Assembly (NCBI RefSeq): GCF_001428245.1
Contig: NZ_LMRV01000024.1
Location: 1,507-65,506, forward strand
Direction of reading: 5' to 3'
Length of the DNA stretch: 64,000 bases
Origin: Paenibacillus sp. Soil522
Lineage (GTDB): Bacteria > Bacillota > Bacilli > Paenibacillales > Paenibacillaceae
Part shown: piece after piece, positions 16,326-24,729 of the stretch
Layout: each line of letters opens with the position of its first letter
Numbering within the stretch: the stretch's first letter is position 1
Program-made: the position numbers and the translations under genes
Notes under the pieces: generated by a model
Databases searched by the model: none
What the model saw: only the letters and a program-made list of their open reading frames with translations
What the model was told of the DNA's origin: nothing

Positions 16326-17315
16326 TTAATCTTTCCGTCGGGAGGTGGAAGCGCGCACAACCAGTTCTGGCTCCAAGTAAACGGTCTTAAGCGAATCCGG
16401 GGCTTCTATAAGCTCGAGAATCGTTGTTGCGATTACGGTTGTTATGTTGGCTACGGCAACGCCTACCACCGTCATCGGAATTTCAAGGTCTGCCATCTGT
16501 GGCAAATTATCGTAACTAACGATAGAGATATCATGTGGCACGGTGAGCCCGCGCTCGCCGACGGCTCTAAGAATGCCGCGGGTCAGATCGATGCCGCCGC
16601 TGATGACAGCAGTCGGACGTATCGGCTTGTCGAGCATCGCCCGCGCGGCCATATATCCGTCGTGAAATTCCAGGCCGTTCATCTGGAGAATGGAGTCGTT
16701 ATCGAATGGAAGCTCCAGAAGTCTGAGCTCCTCTCGGAATGCTTCGATTTTCACGGTTTGCAGCGGATCAGGCGACTGAGGATTCCCTATATAGGCGATC
16801 TCTTTATGTCCCAATTCCGCCAAATGACCAACGGCTAGCCGAACGGCTTGGCCCCGGTTTACATCAACCGCCGAATACGGCGAATAACCGGCAGCCCCAT
16901 AGGTAAGAATCGGTATTTGCAGCGGATTTAAGTACATGGAGCTGGAATCACTATCCCTATCCCCGAAGACAAGAATCGCGTCCACCTGATACCTGCGGAA
17001 GATTTCAATCGCTGAATCGATATTGCTCATCGATAGTAATGTGACGTAGCCTTGCTTTTCGAGTTGTTCATTTATTTTCGTAATGAGGGTGGAGAGCGCA
17101 GCGCGCTCGATGGATGGCCATACGACGCCTATTGCACCGCTTCTTTTGGAGACGAGACTCCGGGCTGCGATGTTGGGCTGGTAACCCATCTCCTTTGCGA
17201 TTGAAAGGATATGCTGTTTTGTTTTGTTTTGAACGAGCGGACTGTCTCTTAACGCCTTGGAGACTGTGGAGAAGCTGACGCCTGCTCGCTCTGCGATATC
17301 TTTGATCGTTACCAT
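16326..17315 (-). CDS. LacI-family regulator of the nickel-epimerase/uronate genes
   Basis: 329 residues. The N-terminal helix-turn-helix is IKDIAERAGVSFSTVSKALR (residues 4-23), with YQPNIAARSLVSKRS as the hinge region and a sugar-binding-type effector domain behind it. GGAGGG lies five bases before ATG 17315. It is divergent from the SDR-lar operon. A palindrome of the LacI type at 17448-17461 in the shared promoter region recurs with one base changed at 23155-23168 before the uronate-isomerase-like gene, so this protein probably controls both. The inducer may be a hexuronate or aldonate, which is an inference from the genes. Confidence 0.9.
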   Translation of the reverse strand: MVTIKDIAERAGVSFSTVSKALRDSPLVQNKTKQHILSIAKEMGYQPNIAARSLVSKRSGAIGVVWPSIERAALSTLITKINEQLEKQGYVTLLSMSNIDSAIEIFRRYQVDAILVFGDRDSDSSSMYLNPLQIPILTYGAAGYSPYSAVDVNRGQAVRLAVGHLAELGHKEIAYIGNPQSPDPLQTVKIEAFREELRLLELPFDNDSILQMNGLEFHDGYMAARAMLDKPIRPTAVISGGIDLTRGILRAVGERGLTVPHDISIVSYDNLPQMADLEIPMTVVGVAVANITTVIATTILELIEAPDSLKTVYLEPELVVRASTSRRKD

Positions 17316-17447
17316 GGAAGCCCTCCGGAAGGAACGTTTACGAGTACTATTTTATGTCGTTCACTTTATCATAATATACAGGTTTAGCCAAAGAAAGCGG
17401 TATGTTTTTCGTCTGGACAGTACTAGTATAATCGGATATCATAAAAA

Positions 17448-17461
17448 TAACAACGTTGTTA
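17448..17461. promoter_or_regulatory. LacI-type operator of the SDR-lar operon
   Basis: TAACAACGTTGTTA is a perfect 14-bp palindrome with the central CG typical of LacI operators. It lies 26 bp before the SDR start codon and just downstream of a TATAAT (17427-17432) that could be the -10 box. Confidence 0.75.
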
Positions 17462-17486
17462 ATTTGTGTTTAAGGGGGATTGACTC

Positions 17487-18248
17487 ATGTTTGATTTACA
17501 AAATACGGTATCAGTCGTTATCGGCGGCAATGGTGTGTTAGGCAGTGCTATGTCGTCTGCGCTTGCAGAAGCAGGATCAAAAGTAGCTGTCATCGGCAGA
17601 GACATGGAGAAAGCAAGGCTCGTTTGCGAGCAAATAGAACAAAATGGCGGAACGGCGATCTCATTCCAGGCGGATGCGACTAAGAAGGAAGAGCTTGAGT
17701 CTGTTTTGAATGACGTGCTGTTATGGGGCGGACGCGTAGATACCCTCGTTAATGCCTCAGGAACGAACAGTCCGACGCCGTTTTTTGACTTAGAAATGGA
17801 TGAATGGGACCGAATCATGGATGTTAACCTGAAAAGCGTGGTGCTGGCAAGCCAAGTTTTTGGCAAAAGGATGATTGAACAAGGGGATGGCGGTTCCATT
17901 ATAAATATTTCTTCCGTATCATCTGAACCACCGCTTTCACGGGTGTTTACTTATTCCGCGTCGAAGGCGGGAGTGAATAGCGTTACGCAATTTTTAGCTC
18001 GTGAATTTGCTCCGGACAAGGTAAGGGTTAACGCGATCATTCCAGGTTTCTTCCCTGCTGAGCAAAATAAAAAAATATTATCTCCAGACAGAGTGGAATC
18101 GATTATGCGGCATACGCCAATGAACCGCTTTGGAGATCCGGAGGAGCTTAAGGGAACGGTTGTTTACTTGGCTTCGCCAAAAGCATCTTCGTTTGTCACG
18201 GGCACTTTATTACGAGTAGATGGCGGATTTGGAGCGATGACCATATGA
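17487..18248 (+). CDS. SDR oxidoreductase resembling D-mannonate oxidoreductase (UxuB/YjmF type)
   Basis: 253 residues. The cofactor loop is GGNGVLGSA near residue 13. The active-site serine is in INISSVSS and the YxxxK in YSASKAG. Several stretches match what I know of the B. subtilis SDR-type fructuronate reductase: SQVFGKRM, the PGFFPAEQNKKIL loop, HTPMNRFGDPEEL, and ASSFVTGTLLRVDGGFGA. That enzyme reduces D-fructuronate to D-mannonate with NAD(P)H. AAGGGGG precedes ATG 17487. The stop overlaps the next start (ATGA), so SDR and LarA homolog are translationally coupled. The exact substrate is inferred. Confidence 0.75.
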   Translation: MFDLQNTVSVVIGGNGVLGSAMSSALAEAGSKVAVIGRDMEKARLVCEQIEQNGGTAISFQADATKKEELESVLNDVLLWGGRVDTLVNASGTNSPTPFFDLEMDEWDRIMDVNLKSVVLASQVFGKRMIEQGDGGSIINISSVSSEPPLSRVFTYSASKAGVNSVTQFLAREFAPDKVRVNAIIPGFFPAEQNKKILSPDRVESIMRHTPMNRFGDPEELKGTVVYLASPKASSFVTGTLLRVDGGFGAMTI

Positions 18249-19522
18249 GTGAAATTCTTAGAAAGCTAGTTGAGAATACGCCGATTCCAAGGTTAGTGAA
18301 GATTCGTCAATCGTTTGACGACACGATACTTGTGGATCCGATCGGAGAATTGATTGAGCAGCTGCGAACGGCTGATTCCATGAAGGGGATTACTGCAGGC
18401 CAGAAGGTTGCGGTGGCCGTCGGAAGCCGTGGGATTTCCCGAATTGATGAGCTGACCAGGACAGTCATCGACGAGTTGAAGAGGATCGGTGCAGAACCTT
18501 TCATTGTGCCATGTATGGGAAGTCATGGAGGAGCGACAGCGGAAGGGCAGTCGGAGGTGCTTGCCCATCTAGGTATAGACGAGGAACGGATGGGTTGCCC
18601 GGTTCGATCATCGATGGAGGTTGTCCTGCTGGATCGCCTGCCGAATGGCTTGCCGGTTTACTGTGACAAAATCGCAGCTACGGAGGCTGACGCAATCGTC
18701 GTGATTAACCGTATTAAGCCGCATACCGCTTTTCGAGGGGCAATTGAAAGCGGTATGTTTAAAATGATTTCTATCGGGCTAGGAAAGCAGAAGGGAGCGG
18801 AGGCTTGCCACCAGCTCGGCTTTAAATATATGGCGGAGAACGTACCGGCAATGGCCCTTGTTATGATCGAGAAGCTTCCGATCCGGTTTGGGGTAGCGAT
18901 TGTGGAAAATGCGTACGACCAAATCTGCCGGATTGAGGTACTTGGAACAGATACGATGGAGGAAAGAGAGAAGGAGCTGCTGGTAGAGGCGAAGAGCCGG
19001 CTCCCGCAAATTCTTTTTTCCGATCTGGACGTTCTCGTTATCGATTACATCGGTAAGAACATCAGCGGAGATGGAGCCGACCCGAATATTACGGGCAGAT
19101 ACCCGACACCTTATGCGCATGGGGGACCTGAGGTGAACAAGATGGTTGTCCTCGACCTGACGCCGGAGTCCCAGGGCAATGCCAATGGGGTAGGCACAGC
19201 CGATTTTACGACGAGCCGCTTAGTCAGCAAGACAGATTGGCCCGCCACTTATGCGAATGGGCTAACCTCAACAGTCTGTGCGCCTACGAAACAGGCGACA
19301 ACGCTTGAGAATGACCGTGATGCCATAAAAGCCGCCATCAAAACCTGTAACATTCTGGATTATTCACAGTGTAAGCTGGTTCGTATTCGCGATACGCTTC
19401 ATCTCGGAACCATTGAAATTTCCGAAGCACTGCTTGAGGAAGCAAAAAGCAATCCACGCATTGAAATTTTGGAAGGTCCTTACGAGTGGAAGTTCGACGA
19501 GGAAGGTTATTTACCAAAATGA
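18245..19522 (+). CDS. LarA-family (DUF2088) nickel-pincer racemase/epimerase homolog
   Basis: 425 residues, the usual LarA length. The residues that hold the nickel-pincer nucleotide in lactate racemase are H108, H174, K184 and H200. They have counterparts here: H94 in GSHGGAT, H160 in RIKPHTAF, K173 in SGMFKM and H189 in EACHQ. The first pair keeps the 66-residue spacing and the last pair the 16-residue spacing. The protein is therefore expected to be a nickel enzyme that moves hydride at a 2-hydroxy acid carbon. The rest differs from lactate racemase, placing it among the paralogs. Coupling to a UxuB-like SDR suggests an aldonate such as mannonate/gluconate as substrate, a hypothesis only. 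Confidence 0.85.
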   Translation: MSEILRKLVENTPIPRLVKIRQSFDDTILVDPIGELIEQLRTADSMKGITAGQKVAVAVGSRGISRIDELTRTVIDELKRIGAEPFIVPCMGSHGGATAEGQSEVLAHLGIDEERMGCPVRSSMEVVLLDRLPNGLPVYCDKIAATEADAIVVINRIKPHTAFRGAIESGMFKMISIGLGKQKGAEACHQLGFKYMAENVPAMALVMIEKLPIRFGVAIVENAYDQICRIEVLGTDTMEEREKELLVEAKSRLPQILFSDLDVLVIDYIGKNISGDGADPNITGRYPTPYAHGGPEVNKMVVLDLTPESQGNANGVGTADFTTSRLVSKTDWPATYANGLTSTVCAPTKQATTLENDRDAIKAAIKTCNILDYSQCKLVRIRDTLHLGTIEISEALLEEAKSNPRIEILEGPYEWKFDEEGYLPK

Positions 19523-19579
19523 GTGCAGAATGCAGCTTACATCTGCTGGGTGACTTTAGCTAAAGGAGGGGTCAAAACT

Positions 19580-20395
19580 ATGCATGATAAATATAGCAAG
19601 CTGCAAGCGATTCTAACTGAAATGGAATCCGTAGTCGTTGCGTTCTCAGGAGGCGTTGACAGCACTTTTCTACTGGATGCCGCAGTAAAGACGCTTGGAA
19701 GCGAGCGTGTCTTGGCCGTTACTGCTGATTCGGAAACGTACCCCACGGAAGAGCTTGCGGAAGCGATTAAGCTGGCGGAGAGTCTGGGAGCGGATCATAA
19801 GGTGATAGAGACGTCTGAGCTGAATATTCCAGGCTACAAAGAGAATAACGCAAACCGTTGTTATTTTTGCAAAAAGAGCTTATTCGAGCATTTAGAACCG
19901 TTTGTAAAGGACGGGGCTTACCGTCATATCGTCTATGGGCTTATTGCAGACGACATGAATGAGCATAGGCCAGGGGTTCAAGCGGCGAAAGAACGAGGCG
20001 TGCGAGGACCTTTGCAGGAAGCGGGCCTTTATAAAGAAGAAATCCGGGATCTATCCCGTGAGCATGGACTCGCAACTTGGGATAAGCCATCATTCGCTTG
20101 TCTTTCCTCCCGGATCGCATACGGAGAGACCATCACGATCGAAAAGCTTGGTCGTGTCGGAGAAGCCGAACGTTATATTCGTTCAATTGGCTTTGGTCAA
20201 GTAAGGGTAAGAAGTCATGGTGATATCGCCCGCATCGAAGTGGAGCCAGGAGCAATGGAGCTGCTCATTAGTCATGCCTCGAACATTTCAGACAGACTGA
20301 AAGAGCTTGGTTTTATCTATGTGGCAATGGACCTTTCCGGTTATCGCAGCGGCAGTATGAATAAAGTGCTTGAACGTGGAGGCTCGGCGATATGA
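19580..20395 (+). CDS. larE: LarE, sulfur-insertion enzyme of nickel-pincer cofactor synthesis
   Basis: 271 residues. The PP-loop SGGVDS (residues 23-28) adenylates the carboxylate of the pyridinium dicarboxylate intermediate, after which sulfur is inserted. C174 in PSFACLSSRI corresponds to the cysteine that donates sulfur in the Lactobacillus enzyme. C94 and C97 in RCYFCKK are additional. Three-cysteine LarE proteins have been reported to carry an iron-sulfur cluster for sulfur transfer, unlike the sacrificial single-cysteine form. The start is ATG 19580 after AAAGGAGGG. The end overlaps larB by ATGA. Confidence 0.93.
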   Translation: MHDKYSKLQAILTEMESVVVAFSGGVDSTFLLDAAVKTLGSERVLAVTADSETYPTEELAEAIKLAESLGADHKVIETSELNIPGYKENNANRCYFCKKSLFEHLEPFVKDGAYRHIVYGLIADDMNEHRPGVQAAKERGVRGPLQEAGLYKEEIRDLSREHGLATWDKPSFACLSSRIAYGETITIEKLGRVGEAERYIRSIGFGQVRVRSHGDIARIEVEPGAMELLISHASNISDRLKELGFIYVAMDLSGYRSGSMNKVLERGGSAI

Positions 20396-21066
20396 ATGAG
20401 TTTGAGGATCTTGGATTCTGCAAGCTTGATGTGGGACGCAGCGAACGGACGGGACATCCGGAGGTCGTTTTTGGGCAGGGAAAAACAGTGGATCAGGTTG
20501 AAACGATCTTCTCCCGGCTCGTGGAGATTCACGGCAGGGCTCTTGTTACCCGGGCGACATTCGAGATGGCGGAGCGGGTGACCGCAAGGTACCCGGAAGC
20601 GAGTTATGATGAAAAATCTCGACTAATCGCCCTAGGTCAATCACCGCGGATGCTCCCGGGAAAGGTAGCGGTGCTGACCGGAGGAACTTCAGATATCCCG
20701 GTGGCAGAGGAAGCGGCAGGGACAGCTGAATGGATGGGCTGCAAGGTTGATCGGATATTTGACGTCGGCGTCGCTGGAATCGACCGGCTGCTTAGCCAAA
20801 AGGAACGGATAAGGGAAGCTTCGGTTGTGATCGGGGTCGCCGGTATGGAGGGCGCCTTGGTTAGCGTAGTCGGAGGACTCGTCCGCAGACCGGTTATAGC
20901 CGTACCTACGTCAATCGGATACGGTGCAAATTTACAAGGCATTACAACGCTGCTTGCTATGATGACCTCATGCGCAGCCGGCGTTACGGTAGTCAACATC
21001 GATAACGGCTTCGGTGCGGGCTTTCAAGCAGCTATGATTTTACAATTGGTAGCGGAGGGCACTTAG
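20392..21066 (+). CDS. larB: LarB, carboxylase/hydrolase of nickel-pincer cofactor synthesis
   Basis: 224 residues of the PurE-like LarB family. It carboxylates C5 of nicotinic acid adenine dinucleotide and hydrolyses the product, the first step of the cofactor route. Seen are GGTSDIPVAEEA near residue 96, the DVGVAGIDRL segment, GMEGALVSVVGGLV, PTSIGYGANLQG and the end motif NIDNGFGAGFQAA. Its ATG overlaps the larE stop codon and larC follows one base after its stop, so larE-larB-larC are tightly coupled. Confidence 0.93.
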   Translation: MNEFEDLGFCKLDVGRSERTGHPEVVFGQGKTVDQVETIFSRLVEIHGRALVTRATFEMAERVTARYPEASYDEKSRLIALGQSPRMLPGKVAVLTGGTSDIPVAEEAAGTAEWMGCKVDRIFDVGVAGIDRLLSQKERIREASVVIGVAGMEGALVSVVGGLVRRPVIAVPTSIGYGANLQGITTLLAMMTSCAAGVTVVNIDNGFGAGFQAAMILQLVAEGT

Positions 21067-21067
21067 G

Positions 21068-22471
21068 ATGAGGACGGTCTATTTGGATTGTATTTCTGGC
21101 ATCGCAGGAGATATGGCGCTGTCCGCTTTGGTGGACCTGGGTGCAGATCGGGATTACATTATCAGCCATTTAGCGAAATTGCCTATCGATCCATTTACGA
21201 TGCAATTCGTACAGGTGGACCGAAGGGGAATTTCGGCGAAATGGCTGAAGCTAAACTTTGATCAGATTGTACGTAATGAAGGTCATTTACAGCAGCATCA
21301 GCATCACCATGATCACCATCATGATCACAACCATCACCATTATGAAAAGCTTATTTCTGTTGAGTCTCATACGCATCATGAGCATTCACATGCGCACTCT
21401 CATGATCATTCACATGGGCATTCACATGAACACACTCATGAACACACTCATGGACACACTCATGAACACACTCATGAACACACTCATGAACACACATATG
21501 AACACACTCATGAGCATAGAAAAGCTTCCGACATTCTTCGGATGATCGAGGTTTCAAGCTTGCCTGAGCGTGTTAAAGAGAGGAGTCTGACGATATTCCG
21601 CCTAATCGCCGAAGCGGAAGGCAAGATCCATGGCATGGACCCGGCCGACGTCCATTTTCACGAAGTGGGAGCTATGGACTCCATTTTGGACGTTATTGGC
21701 GTTTGCTTGGCTCTCGAGAGCCTCAATGCCGGCAAAATAATCGTTTCTCCCGTACCAACAGGAACTGGCAGGCTCCGTATGGCTCACGGTTTGTATCCGA
21801 TTCCGGCTCCTGCGACGGCGGAGCTGCTGCGCGGCGTACCTTTATCTTCGTTCACGGCTATGGGTGAATTGACGACGCCAACCGGCGCCGGGATCGTCAA
21901 AGCGCTGGCCTCTGACTTCGGTCCATTGCCTGCTGGGACGATTGACCGAATTGGATATGGCGCAGGCACCAAAAATTTCGACCATCCGAACGTTGTAAGA
22001 GCGATATTATTTCAGCAGGAGCAGAAGGAAAGCTCTATAGAGACGATTGTCGTACTCGAAGCGCAGGTGGATGATTCGACGGGAGAGACGCTAGGTTATG
22101 CGATGGAAAAGCTGTTTGAAGCCGGAGCGCTCGATGTTTTTCATACTCCGGTATATATGAAAAAAAATCGTCCTGGTGTCCTCGTTAGTGTTCTATGCTA
22201 TCCGGCAAACAGCGATCGTTGTGAAGAGACGCTCCTCGCGGAAACGTCCACCTTCGGCGTACGCAGGAGCGAATGGCAGCGAAGAGCGCTTGAACGTCAG
22301 TGGATTCAAGTGCAAACCCCTTTTGGGTCCATTCGGGTGAAGCAGGCTGTTGCCGGAGAGAGGATCATTCGCCAATCTCCAGAATTTGAAGATGCGGCTC
22401 AAGCAGCAAGAACGTTTGGAGTTCCTCTCGAAACCGTCTATCGCGAAGTATATAAACGGTTAAACGAATAG
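21068..22471 (+). CDS. larC: LarC, nickel insertion enzyme (single reading frame, long His-rich insert)
   Basis: 467 residues. LarC is the CTP-dependent enzyme that inserts nickel into the pincer ligand. Family motifs are YLDCISGIAGDMALSALVDLG at the start, VHFHEVGAMDSILDVIG, SPVPTGTGRLRMAHGLYPIP and the C-terminal LEAQVDDSTGE...TPVYMKKNRPG. Residues about 73-152 are a nickel-chelating insert of repeated His-Glu/Asp/Ser/Thr units, partly encoded by a 12-bp tandem repeat. In Lactobacillus plantarum larC is split into two frames joined by frameshifting; here it is continuous. Confidence 0.93.
   Translation: MRTVYLDCISGIAGDMALSALVDLGADRDYIISHLAKLPIDPFTMQFVQVDRRGISAKWLKLNFDQIVRNEGHLQQHQHHHDHHHDHNHHHYEKLISVESHTHHEHSHAHSHDHSHGHSHEHTHEHTHGHTHEHTHEHTHEHTYEHTHEHRKASDILRMIEVSSLPERVKERSLTIFRLIAEAEGKIHGMDPADVHFHEVGAMDSILDVIGVCLALESLNAGKIIVSPVPTGTGRLRMAHGLYPIPAPATAELLRGVPLSSFTAMGELTTPTGAGIVKALASDFGPLPAGTIDRIGYGAGTKNFDHPNVVRAILFQQEQKESSIETIVVLEAQVDDSTGETLGYAMEKLFEAGALDVFHTPVYMKKNRPGVLVSVLCYPANSDRCEETLLAETSTFGVRRSEWQRRALERQWIQVQTPFGSIRVKQAVAGERIIRQSPEFEDAAQAARTFGVPLETVYREVYKRLNE
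21431..21514 (+). repeat. 12-bp tandem repeat inside larC
   Basis: About seven units of CACTCATGAACA (variants with GGACA and CACATATGAA) encode a repeating Thr-His-Glu-His pattern. The unit length keeps the reading frame, so copy number can change without breaking the gene. Confidence 0.85.
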
Positions 22472-22481
22472 GAGGATATTA

Positions 22482-23141
22482 GTGGAGTTTATAGGTTTGT
22501 TAGCGTTGTCAATATTGCTTGGTTTACGTCATGGTATTGATTATGACCATATAGCGGCTTTGGCCGACATAACCGGCGGGAGCATAGGTTCGAAAAAAGA
22601 AAGGTTGAAGCTGTCACTTTGGTACGCGGGCGGTCATGAGACTGTCATTTTTATTTTGGGCTGCAGCATTTTGCTGTTTGCCTGGACCGTGCCTATTTGG
22701 GCCGACCATCTGATGGGCAAAGCGGTGGGGCTTACCCTAATATTCATGTCGGTCCTTATGCTGCTTGGAAGACGAAACGGTAAAGCTGCCTATTGGAGTC
22801 GCGGGATTAGCATGTTTCAGAAGCTTAGGCGGAGAAACAGCGAGCCGTTTACGTTTACGCGGCGGAATGTATTTACGATCGGAATCATACATGGCATTGG
22901 TGCGGAAACACCGACTCAGCTTTTGCTGTTCACAACTGTGGCCGGAGCCGCGGCGGTTAATCACGGGATTTTTGCAGTCACGGCCTTCAGCTGCGGTTTA
23001 CTTATTTCCCATGCAATTATAGCCATTATAAGTATTTGGTTTCATGATTTATCCAAAAAAATTCGTCCCATGCTTCCAATTACGATGTATGCGGCTTGCT
23101 TGTTCAGTTTTGTTCTTGGAGTAAGCTATTTGATAAAGTAA
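22482..23141 (+). CDS. NiCoT/NicO-like nickel transporter
   Basis: 219 residues with about six hydrophobic segments. The first holds LRHGIDYDHIAALAD, a version of the H-x4-D-H metal signature of nickel/cobalt permeases. Further family traits are the loop residues YAGGHETVIF and GIIHGIGAETPTQ, each with the metal-interacting His. It would import nickel for the LarA-type enzyme. The start is GTG 22482 with GGAGG upstream, 10 bp after larC. Cobalt cannot be excluded by sequence, but the operon points to nickel. Confidence 0.85.
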   Translation: MEFIGLLALSILLGLRHGIDYDHIAALADITGGSIGSKKERLKLSLWYAGGHETVIFILGCSILLFAWTVPIWADHLMGKAVGLTLIFMSVLMLLGRRNGKAAYWSRGISMFQKLRRRNSEPFTFTRRNVFTIGIIHGIGAETPTQLLLFTTVAGAAAVNHGIFAVTAFSCGLLISHAIIAIISIWFHDLSKKIRPMLPITMYAACLFSFVLGVSYLIK

Positions 23142-23154
23142 TTGCGGTCTTTTT

Positions 23155-23168
23155 TAACAATGTTGTTA
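23155..23168. promoter_or_regulatory. Second copy of the LacI operator, before the uronate-isomerase-like gene
   Basis: TAACAATGTTGTTA differs by one base from the perfect palindrome at 17448-17461. It lies about 78 bp before the start codon at 23246, so this gene probably has its own LacI-controlled promoter in addition to read-through from the lar operon. Confidence 0.65.
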
Positions 23169-23245
23169 TTGTCTTGGATATAACATAAATGGAGAGAAGG
23201 CAATTATCACGAACAATGAAATAACTAAAAAAAGGGGAAATGAAA

Positions 23246-24508
23246 ATGAATACTCAAACGGTTGTTAGTTTGGCTGACCTTCGGCACACTGTTGAGCGCT
23301 TGGCTCTCAGCATGCCCGTCACCGATATGCATACGCATTTATATGCGCCTGAATTTGGAAATTTGCTTTTGTGGGGCATAGATGATTTACTGACTTATCA
23401 TTATTTGATTTCGGAATCGTTCCGCTGGTCAGAGGAAGAATACAGTCACTTCTGGTCTATGTCGAAGCGTGAGCAAGCGGATTGGATATGGAAATTGCTA
23501 TTCCTTGATCATTCTCCGGTAAGCGAGGCTGCTAGCGGCTTTATTACGATTCTTAAACGCCTTGGACTGGACGTATCCTCGCGTAACCTGAACGATTACC
23601 GTAAGGCACTCGAGAAACGTACCGTGTATGAACAGGTCGATACTGTGATGCAAATCGCGGGGATCGAAAAAATCGTTATGACTAACGACCCGTTCGATCC
23701 CGCAGAACGTCCAATCTGGCTGTCAGGAAAAGGAAAAACAGATCCCCGATTTTATGCGGCGCTTCGGGTTGATGCGCTGCTAAATGACTGGCCTCATGCC
23801 GTGAGCGAGCTTCAAAGTCTTGGTTATGATGTGCAAGCTGAGTGGACAGAACGGACGAAAGCGGAATCCCGCCGTTTTCTATCGGAATGGATTATTCAAA
23901 TGGATGCTCTCTACCTTGCGGTTTCCATGCCTGGCGACTTTAAATATCCGGCCGAAGATCATCGAAGCAAGATGATTGACGAGGTTATGGTACCGGTATG
24001 CCAAGAGCAAAATATTCCTTTTGCGCTTATGATAGGCGTCCGGAGAAAAGTGAATCCATCGCTTGGATTGGCAGGCGATATGAGCATGCTGTCAGACGTG
24101 TCGGCAGTTGAAGCATTATGCCGCCGTTATCCGGATCAGAAGTTTCTTATTACGATGCTGGCAAGAGAAAACCAGCATGAATTGACGGTGCTTGCCCGTA
24201 AGTTCCGCAACCTGATGATTTTCGGCTGCTGGTGGTTTTTGCATATCGAATCCATGGTTGAGGAAATGACGCGATTCCGCTTGGAGCTGCTAGGTACTTC
24301 GATGATCCCGCAGCACTCTGACTGCCGTGTCTTCGAGCAGCTGATCTATAAATGGGAGCATTCGCGAAAAATCATCGGGAATGTGCTGGCGGACAAATAC
24401 GAAAAGCTGCATCATAGCGGTTGGAACGTGACAGAAGAGGAAATAAAAAGAGATTTGGATGATATGTTGAACCGGAACTTTTGGCGCTTTCTTGGCAAGG
24501 GGCAATAA
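23246..24508 (+). CDS. Uronate isomerase-like amidohydrolase-fold enzyme
   Basis: 420 residues. The N-terminal segment VTDMHTHLYAPEFGNLLLWG and the following DDLLTYHYL resemble the H-x-H metal strand and neighbouring helix of glucuronate isomerase (UxaC) relatives. The late segment FGCWWFLHIESMVEE... and SMIPQHSDCRVFEQLIYKWE matches the C-terminal region with its active-site aspartate. UxaC isomerises D-glucuronate to D-fructuronate. It is shorter than classical UxaC (about 470), so it belongs to a divergent branch. The start is ATG 23246, eight bases after GGGG; an ATG at 23240 is too close. The shared operator ties it to the SDR-lar operon. Confidence 0.65.
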   Translation: MNTQTVVSLADLRHTVERLALSMPVTDMHTHLYAPEFGNLLLWGIDDLLTYHYLISESFRWSEEEYSHFWSMSKREQADWIWKLLFLDHSPVSEAASGFITILKRLGLDVSSRNLNDYRKALEKRTVYEQVDTVMQIAGIEKIVMTNDPFDPAERPIWLSGKGKTDPRFYAALRVDALLNDWPHAVSELQSLGYDVQAEWTERTKAESRRFLSEWIIQMDALYLAVSMPGDFKYPAEDHRSKMIDEVMVPVCQEQNIPFALMIGVRRKVNPSLGLAGDMSMLSDVSAVEALCRRYPDQKFLITMLARENQHELTVLARKFRNLMIFGCWWFLHIESMVEEMTRFRLELLGTSMIPQHSDCRVFEQLIYKWEHSRKIIGNVLADKYEKLHHSGWNVTEEEIKRDLDDMLNRNFWRFLGKGQ

Positions 24509-24630
24509 CGGGCAAGAGGCAAAAAAATATAAAATTTTACTTCATTCCGATTCCCATAGCCAGTCCATCTTTAATTTACCGGAAGTCCATCCTTTTATTC
24601 ATTATAGTTCGAATGAAATATGCTTTATCA

Positions 24631-24678
24631 AAAAAAAACGGCTCTTCCATCATGGAGATGGAAGAGCCGTTTTTTTTG
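24631..24678. terminator. Bidirectional terminator
   Basis: AAAAACGGCTCTTCCATC and GATGGAAGAGCCGTTTTTTTT form a perfect stem of at least 17 bp with T runs on both strands. It lies between the convergent uronate-isomerase-like and GntR genes. Confidence 0.92.
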
Positions 24679-24729
24679 TGCAAAGCTAGGAGATCATAAT
24701 GCGTATCGTTTGATGGAAATGCAAAGATG

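Noticed and set aside
21420-21520. Repeats in larC considered as a CRISPR-like array
   Set aside because: The units are 12 bp, contiguous, without spacers, and code for protein in frame.
21351-21557. Minus-strand His/Val-rich frame opposite larC
   Set aside because: It is the mirror of the 12-bp repeat, which is open in several frames simply because it is repetitive.
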